A stretch of 64,000 nucleotides of DNA from an uncultured Microbacterium sp. (lineage in GTDB: Bacteria; Actinomycetota; Actinomycetes; Actinomycetales; Microbacteriaceae): the NCBI RefSeq assembly GCF_943912325.1, contig NZ_CALTTX010000007.1, forward strand, positions 11,384 to 75,383, in the 5' to 3' direction. Positions 59,527 through 64,000 of the stretch are shown piece by piece (position 1 is the stretch's first letter; every line of letters starts with the position of its first letter). The notes beneath the pieces were generated by a model that ran no database searches, was not told the DNA's origin, and saw nothing but the letters and a program-made list of their open reading frames with translations. The position numbers and the translations under genes were made by a program.

Positions 59527-59529
59527 GCT
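59524..59529 (+). promoter_or_regulatory. -10 box (TAGGCT) of pyk
   Basis: TAGGCT begins with the stop codon of gltD and lies 67 nt before the pyk ATG. A 10-bp palindrome GGGGTACCCC (59532-59541) sits at the expected transcription start. Confidence 0.45.
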
Positions 59530-59596
59530 TGGGGGTACCCCACTACTCGTCGGGCGACCGCCCGCCGCAGCATCCCGAACGGAGCAGTTTCTCACG

Positions 59597-61042
59597 ATGA
59601 GACGCGCGAAAATCGTCGCAACACTCGGCCCCGCAACCTCCAGTTATGAGATGGTACGAGCCATCATCGAGGCGGGCGTCGACGTCGCCCGCCTCAACCT
59701 CAGCCACGGGGACTACTCCGTGCACGACGCCAACTTCGCCAACGTGCGCAAGGCCGCCGACGACGCGGGCAAGCCCGTTGCCGTTCTGGTTGACCTGCAG
59801 GGCCCCAAGATCCGCCTCGGTAAGTTCGCGGACGGTCCGCACGACCTCGCGGTCGGAGACACATTCAAGATCACGACCGAAGACATTCTCGGCACGAAAG
59901 AGATCGTCGGTACGACCTTCAAGGGCCTGCCGGCCGACGTCAAGCCGGGCGACTTCTTGCTGATCGATGACGGCAAGGTGCGCGTGCAAGTGACGAGCGT
60001 CGACGGCCCCGTCGTCACGACGACGGTTATCGTCGCCGGCCCCGTGTCGAACAACAAGGGCATCAACCTGCCGGGTGTCGCCGTCAACGTGCCCGCGCTG
60101 TCGGAGAAGGACGAAGAAGACCTGCGGTGGGGTCTGCGTATCGGCGCCGACTACATCGCCCTGTCGTTCGTCCGCAACGCCGAAGACGTCACCCGCGTGC
60201 ACGAGATCATGGCCGAAGAGGGGCGCAAGATCCCCGTCATCGCCAAGATCGAAAAGCCCCAGGCCGTCGAACACCTCGAAGAGATCATCGATGCCTTCGA
60301 CGGCATCATGGTGGCGCGCGGTGACCTCGGCGTCGAGCTTCCTCTCGAGGCTGTGCCGATCGTGCAGAAGCACGCCGTGGAGCTCTGCCGTCGTATGGCG
60401 AAGCCGGTGATCGTCGCGACGCAGATGCTCGAGTCGATGATCCAGAACCCTGTGCCGACGCGCGCCGAGACGAGCGACGTCGCGAACGCCGTGCTCGACG
60501 GCGCGGACGCGGTCATGCTCTCGGGCGAGACGAGCGTCGGCGCCTACCCTGTCGTCGTCGTCGAGACGATGGCGCGGATCGTCGATTCGACCGAGGTTCA
60601 CGGACTCGAGCGGATTCCGCCGCTCAACACCAAGCCCCGCACGCAGCCGGGGGCGATCACCCTCGCGGCGCTCGAGGTGGCCGAGTTCGTCGAAGCCAAG
60701 TACCTCTGTATCTTCACCGAATCGGGCGACACGGTGCGCCGGATGGCGCGCTTGCGCCCGAACATCAAGATGCTCGCGTTCGCGACCGACCCCGCGATCC
60801 GCCGCCGCATGGCGCTGACGTGGGGTGCGCAGTCGACCCTCGTCGAGCACGTCGCTCACACCGACCTCATGTACCTGCAGGTCGACGAGTATCTGCTGAG
60901 CAACGGCCTCGCCTCAGAAGGCGACAAGGTCGTCGTGGTCTCGGGTTCCCCTCCCGGAATCATGGGATCGACCAACGACATCCGTATCCACAAGGTGGGC
61001 GACGCGGTCGGTGGCCGCGCGCCGATCTATCGCGAGGCCTGA
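59597..61042 (+). CDS. pyk: Pyruvate kinase
   Basis: Last step of glycolysis, phosphoenolpyruvate and ADP to pyruvate and ATP. It has 481 residues. N-terminal RRAKIVATLGPATSS, then RLNLSHGDY; the active-site block IPVIAKIEKPQAVEHL carries the catalytic Lys, followed by GIMVARGDLGVELP and ATQMLESMI. The C-terminal allosteric domain runs from about 350. ATG at 59597 matches the family start; the ribosome binding site (GGAG) is rather distant. A strong terminator follows. Confidence 0.97.
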   Translation: MRRAKIVATLGPATSSYEMVRAIIEAGVDVARLNLSHGDYSVHDANFANVRKAADDAGKPVAVLVDLQGPKIRLGKFADGPHDLAVGDTFKITTEDILGTKEIVGTTFKGLPADVKPGDFLLIDDGKVRVQVTSVDGPVVTTTVIVAGPVSNNKGINLPGVAVNVPALSEKDEEDLRWGLRIGADYIALSFVRNAEDVTRVHEIMAEEGRKIPVIAKIEKPQAVEHLEEIIDAFDGIMVARGDLGVELPLEAVPIVQKHAVELCRRMAKPVIVATQMLESMIQNPVPTRAETSDVANAVLDGADAVMLSGETSVGAYPVVVVETMARIVDSTEVHGLERIPPLNTKPRTQPGAITLAALEVAEFVEAKYLCIFTESGDTVRRMARLRPNIKMLAFATDPAIRRRMALTWGAQSTLVEHVAHTDLMYLQVDEYLLSNGLASEGDKVVVVSGSPPGIMGSTNDIRIHKVGDAVGGRAPIYREA

Positions 61043-61056
61043 GCCCGCGGGACGGA

Positions 61057-61100
61057 AATGATGAAGGGGATGCCTCGGGTAAGGCATCCCCTTCATCGTT
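61057..61100. terminator. Bidirectional terminator between pyk and tRNA-Leu
   Basis: Sixteen perfect base pairs (61060-61075 with 61082-61097) around the loop CGGGTA, extended to 19 with one wobble. T-rich on the 3' side (GTTGTTT) and A-rich on the 5' side, so it can serve both pyk (+) and the convergent tRNA (-). The stem contains GGATGCCTC. Confidence 0.9.
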
Positions 61101-61125
61101 GTTTCCGCGGCTGACCCGCGTGTCG

Positions 61126-61209
61126 TGGTACCGGTGGTGGGACTCGAACCCACACGTCGTAAGACAACCGATTTTGAGTCGGTCGCGTCTGCCATTCCGC
61201 CACACCGGC
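61126..61209 (-). tRNA. tRNA-Leu (anticodon CAA)
   Basis: Reads UUG codons. Complement strand, 84 nt with CCA encoded. The acceptor stem GCCGGTG pairs with CACCGGT (first pair G-U), discriminator A. D-arm GCGGAATGGCAGACGC; the anticodon loop CTCAAAA between ACCGA and TCGGT gives CAA. A long variable arm (GTC-TTAC-GAC) marks it as class II, and the T-arm is GTGGGTTCGAGTCCCAC. On the minus strand a TATGGT -10 candidate lies at 61247-61252, divergent from the pdtaR promoter. Confidence 0.97.
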
Positions 61210-61255
61210 GCGCGACGGGCCCGTGCCGAAGCACGGCCGCTGATCGACCATACCG

Positions 61256-61261
61256 TAGGAT
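61256..61261 (+). promoter_or_regulatory. -10 box (TAGGAT) of the ANTAR regulator, leaderless arrangement
   Basis: TAGGAT ends 6 nt before the GTG at 61268; there is no ribosome binding site. It overlaps, on the other strand, the likely tRNA-Leu promoter. Confidence 0.6.
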
Positions 61262-61267
61262 TGCCGA

Positions 61268-61885
61268 GTGACCGAGCAGGAGAACACCGCCCCCGCAGCG
61301 CCCGCCCCCCGGCGCGTCGTCGTGGCGGAAGACGAGTCCCTCATCCGCATGGACATCGTGGAGATCCTCCGCGACAACGGCTACGACGTCGTCGGCGAAG
61401 CCGGTGACGGTGAGACGGCCGTTCAGCTCGCGACCGAGCTGCGCCCCGACCTCGTCGTGATGGACGTCAAGATGCCCGTGCTCGACGGCATCAGCGCTGC
61501 CGAGAAGCTCGGCAAGGCACACATCGCTCCCGTCGTGCTGCTCACGGCCTTCAGCCAGAAGGAGCTCGTCGAGCGTGCGAGCGAGGCGGGCGCCCTGGCA
61601 TACGTCGTTAAGCCGTTCACGCCCAACGACCTGCTGCCGGCGATCGAAATCGCGCTCGCGCGCCACGAGCAGATCGTGACGCTCGAGGCCGAGGTCGCCG
61701 ACATGGTCGAGCGCTTCGAAACCCGCAAGCTCGTCGACCGGGCGAAGGGGCTGCTCAACGAGAAGATGGGCCTCAGCGAGCCCGAAGCGTTCCGCTGGAT
61801 CCAGAAGGCCTCGATGGACCGCCGCCTGACGATGCAAGACGTCGCGAAGGCGATCATCGAGCAGCTGTCGCCCAAAAAGGGCTGA
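61268..61885 (+). CDS. pdtaR: ANTAR-domain response regulator (AmiR/NasT family, PdtaR-like)
   Basis: RNA-binding antiterminator regulator of 205 residues. The N-terminal receiver domain has VVVAEDESLIRMDI (acidic pair), the phosphoacceptor Asp66 in LVVMDVKMPVLDG, the Thr in LLTAFSQ and the Lys in VVKPFTP. A coiled-coil linker leads to the ANTAR domain at about 140-200 (RKLVDRAKGLLNEKMGLSE, EAFRWIQKASMDRR). Homologous to Rv1626 (PdtaR) of M. tuberculosis, which pairs with the sensor kinase PdtaS; no kinase gene is in the window. GTG start with -10 box 6 nt upstream. Confidence 0.92.
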   Translation: MTEQENTAPAAPAPRRVVVAEDESLIRMDIVEILRDNGYDVVGEAGDGETAVQLATELRPDLVVMDVKMPVLDGISAAEKLGKAHIAPVVLLTAFSQKELVERASEAGALAYVVKPFTPNDLLPAIEIALARHEQIVTLEAEVADMVERFETRKLVDRAKGLLNEKMGLSEPEAFRWIQKASMDRRLTMQDVAKAIIEQLSPKKG

Positions 61886-61927
61886 GGCCCGCACCAGCGC
61901 GACTTACCGGCCGCGCGGCGCGACACA

Positions 61928-62371
61928 TCAGCCGCGCGGAGCGACCACCGCGTTCGTGATTCGCACGGTCGACAGTCGCGTTCCCTCGTCGTCGCGCACG
62001 ACGATCTCGTGCACGAACAGCGACCGCCCCGCGTGGAGCGGCGTGCACGTGCCGGTAAACCATCCCGATGTCGCGGATCGCGTGTGGGTCGCGTTGATGT
62101 CGACTCCCACCGCGAGGCGCTCTGCACCCGAAAGGGCGAGCAGGTAGTTCGAGTGCATCGAGCCGAGGCTCTCGCCGAGCACGACGTAGGCGCCGCCGTG
62201 GACGAGCCCGACGGGCTGCGTGTTGCCCTCGACCGGCATGCGCGCGATCGCGTGCTCGGGTGAGCAGTCGATCCACTCGAAGCCCATGCGTTCGGCGAGG
62301 GCGCCGTTGCCGCGAGCGCGGGCCCAATCGAGGCCGTTCTCGGGCGTTGCGGGAGGAAGTACCAGGCTCAT
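61928..62371 (-). CDS. PaaI-family hotdog-fold thioesterase
   Basis: Probably hydrolyses acyl-CoA thioesters; substrate unknown. It has 147 residues. The hotdog signature GLVHGGAYVVLGESLGS is followed by VGVDINATHTRSATSGW, typical of the PaaI/YdiI-like group. ATG at 62371 follows CAGGAG. It sits between pdtaR and polA on the opposite strand, as in several Actinobacteria. The 42-bp gap to pdtaR is GC-rich with no firm terminator. Confidence 0.88.
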   Translation of the reverse strand: MSLVLPPATPENGLDWARARGNGALAERMGFEWIDCSPEHAIARMPVEGNTQPVGLVHGGAYVVLGESLGSMHSNYLLALSGAERLAVGVDINATHTRSATSGWFTGTCTPLHAGRSLFVHEIVVRDDEGTRLSTVRITNAVVAPRG

Positions 62372-62415
62372 CGTCGGGCTCCTGAGACCGCCCGAACGAT
62401 GTCGGCGGCCGCGGC

Positions 62416-62421
62416 TAGGCT
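62416..62421 (+). promoter_or_regulatory. -10 box (TAGGCT) of polA, leaderless arrangement
   Basis: TAGGCT ends 6 nt before the polA GTG; there is no ribosome binding site. Divergent from the thioesterase gene. Confidence 0.6.
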
Positions 62422-62427
62422 GGCGGG

Positions 62428-64000
62428 GTGACGGACTCTCGAAAGCCTACTCTGCTGGTCGTCGACGGCCATTCGCTCGCCTTCCGGGCCTTTTATGCGC
62501 TTCCCGTCGAGAATTTCACGACGAAAGACGGGCAGCACACTAACGCGGTGTACGGCTTCCTTTCGATGTTCGTCAACCTGCTCAAGGCCGAGCAGCCGAC
62601 GCACCTCGCGGTTGCTTTCGACGCCGCGCGCGCGTCGTTCCGCACGCGCGAGTACCCCGAGTACAAGGCGACCCGCAGCGAGACCCCCGCGCCCTTCCAG
62701 GGACAGATCCCACTCTTGCAAGAGGCGCTGCATGCCATGGGCGTCACGACGATCGTGAAACCCGATTTCGAGGCCGACGACATCCTCGCCACGTTGTCGA
62801 CCCAGGGCGCCGACAGCGGCTACGACGTGCTCGTCGTCTCGGGTGACCGTGATTCGATCCAGCTCGTGAACGACCGCGTAACGCTGCTCTACCCCTCGGT
62901 GCAGGGCGTCTCTCAGCTCAAGCGCTACGACCCCGTCAAGGTACGCGAGCGCTACGGCGTCGACCCCGCGCAGTACCCCGATGTGGCGGCGCTCGTCGGT
63001 GAGACGAGCGACAACCTGCCCGGCGTGCCGAAGGTGGGCGAGAAGACCGCCGTGAAGTGGCTGACGCAGTTCGGCTCTCTCGACGGGATCATCGAGCACG
63101 CGTCCGAGATCTCGGGCGTCGTCGGGCAGAACCTGCGCGACCACCTCGACGACGTCACACGCAACCGGCGCCTCAACGCGCTCATTCGCGATGTCGAGCT
63201 CGATGTGCGCCCCGACGACCTCGCGGTGCAGCCAATCGACGCACAGGCCGTACGTGACATCTTCGCCCGGCTCGAATTCCGCACCCTGCTGCCACGCGTG
63301 TTCGAGGCGACGGGCGCGGTCGTCGACGACGAGCCCGCGGCCGCGGGCGTTACACTGCCCGAGCCGCGCCGACTCGCGGCCGCAGAGGCCGCCGCGTGGC
63401 TCGCGTCGTTGCCGAGTGCCGACGCGCAGGATTCCCCCGTGGCCGTGCTGATCGAGACCGCCGGCGGGCTCCCCAGCAGGGTCGGGTACGCCGCGGGCAA
63501 CGACGTCGTCGAAGTGGATGCAGCGGCACCCGACGATCTCGAACCGCTCGCCGCGTGGTTCGCTTCGGCGGCTCCCAAGACGCTGCACGACGCCAAGCCC
63601 CAGCTCAAGGCGCTGCGTCGCGCGGGGTTCGACCTCGGCGGCATCGCGTTTGACACGCTGCTCGCGGGCTACCTCCTGCGCCCGAGCCTGCCCGACAAGA
63701 CGCTCGGTGACCTCGTCGACCGCTACCTCGACGAAGAGATTCCGGCGGCCGACCCGAACCAGCTCGTGCCCGAGAACGACGGAGCGAGCGCGGGTCAGCT
63801 CGCGTGGTTCATCTCGCGCGTCGCAACACCGCTGAGCGAAGACATGCCAGCATCCGTTCATAACGTCCTCGTCGATATCGAACTGCCGACGCTTGCCGCT
63901 CTCGCCGACCTCGAGCTCGCCGGAGTCGCGGTTTCGCACGACAAGCTGTCGACGTTCTCGGGCGAGCTCTCGGCACGCGCCGACGTGCTCGCCCAGGAGG
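62428..64000 (+). CDS. polA: DNA polymerase I, 3' end missing
   Basis: Repair and Okazaki-fragment polymerase; the first 524 codons lie in the window, the polymerase palm is beyond it. The N-terminal 5'-3' exonuclease is intact: LLVVDGHSLAFRAFYALP, then VAFDAARASFRTREYPEYK, then FEADDILATL, VVSGDRDSIQLV and NLPGVPKVGEKTA. The following 3'-5' exonuclease region (about 310-470) lacks the DxE motif (here VLIETAGG), so proofreading is probably lost, as in other actinobacterial PolA. The frame is open from GTG 62428 to base 64000, and a -10 box lies 6 nt before the start. Confidence 0.96.
   Translation, partial: MTDSRKPTLLVVDGHSLAFRAFYALPVENFTTKDGQHTNAVYGFLSMFVNLLKAEQPTHLAVAFDAARASFRTREYPEYKATRSETPAPFQGQIPLLQEALHAMGVTTIVKPDFEADDILATLSTQGADSGYDVLVVSGDRDSIQLVNDRVTLLYPSVQGVSQLKRYDPVKVRERYGVDPAQYPDVAALVGETSDNLPGVPKVGEKTAVKWLTQFGSLDGIIEHASEISGVVGQNLRDHLDDVTRNRRLNALIRDVELDVRPDDLAVQPIDAQAVRDIFARLEFRTLLPRVFEATGAVVDDEPAAAGVTLPEPRRLAAAEAAAWLASLPSADAQDSPVAVLIETAGGLPSRVGYAAGNDVVEVDAAAPDDLEPLAAWFASAAPKTLHDAKPQLKALRRAGFDLGGIAFDTLLAGYLLRPSLPDKTLGDLVDRYLDEEIPAADPNQLVPENDGASAGQLAWFISRVATPLSEDMPASVHNVLVDIELPTLAALADLELAGVAVSHDKLSTFSGELSARADVLAQE

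Noticed and set aside
59532..59541. Ten-bp palindrome GGGGTACCCC upstream of pyk as an operator
   Set aside because: Single short palindrome in GC-rich DNA with no second copy; too little to support a regulator site.

Overview
The window is a contiguous, very GC-rich (roughly 70% by eye), densely packed stretch of bacterial chromosome. Many genes overlap by 4 bp (ATGA or GTGA), GTG starts are common, and the gene order is that of Actinobacteria. Examples are alaS-ruvX-mltG-aroE-aroC-aroK-aroB-aroQ-efp-nusB, pyrR-pyrB-pyrC-(PH protein)-carA-carB-pyrF-gmk-rpoZ-metK-priA-fmt-rsmB-rpe, hisE-hisG-hisF-hisI-(Trp membrane protein)-trpC-trpB-trpA-lgt and gltB-gltD-pyk. Actinobacterial hallmarks include an mIHF-like domain, a helicase-degenerate PriA, an ANTAR response regulator, an HGxxPAAW protein and a PyrR-type RNA hairpin. 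With the mevalonate cluster and the protein sequences, this points to a member of the Microbacteriaceae. The species cannot be named from the sequence. Both ends are cut inside genes (rel at the left, polA at the right).

Layout. 1-6 kb: rel (stringent response), an orphan AbiEi-antitoxin-like gene, a DUF349 protein, a small membrane protein and rarA. 6-10 kb: rpsD, a REP-like repeat block, a small membrane protein and alaS. 10-18 kb: ruvX, mltG, the shikimate genes aroE/C/K/B/Q, a lipoprotein gene with its own signals, then efp and nusB. 18-29.4 kb: an accessory block with a SNF2-family ATPase, an unusual metallo-beta-lactamase-fold plus Rieske protein and, on the minus strand, a complete six-gene mevalonate operon (mvaK1, mvaD, mvaK2, idi2, mvaA, mvaS). 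29.5-39.7 kb: the de novo pyrimidine operon under a PyrR leader, ending in an mIHF-guanylate kinase fusion and rpoZ. 39.8-46.3 kb: metK, priA, fmt, rsmB, rpe. 46.3-53.4 kb: his and trp genes and lgt. 53.4-61.1 kb: glutamate synthase, pyruvate kinase and a convergent tRNA-Leu. 61.2-64 kb: an ANTAR regulator, a thioesterase and polA.

The genes are mostly core anabolism: aromatic amino acids, pyrimidines, histidine, tryptophan, nitrogen assimilation, isoprenoids and translation. I found no prophage, insertion sequence, CRISPR array or complete toxin-antitoxin system. The most unusual signals are four. (1) A 9-mer, GGATGCYTC, recurs at least 22 times on both strands, both inside and between genes. 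(2) There is an mIHF-Gmk fusion. (3) The 18-29 kb accessory block interrupts a common actinobacterial gene order. (4) A recurring TANNNT -10 box sits 6-7 nt upstream of start codons, implying leaderless mRNAs. None amounts to a demonstrated new system.
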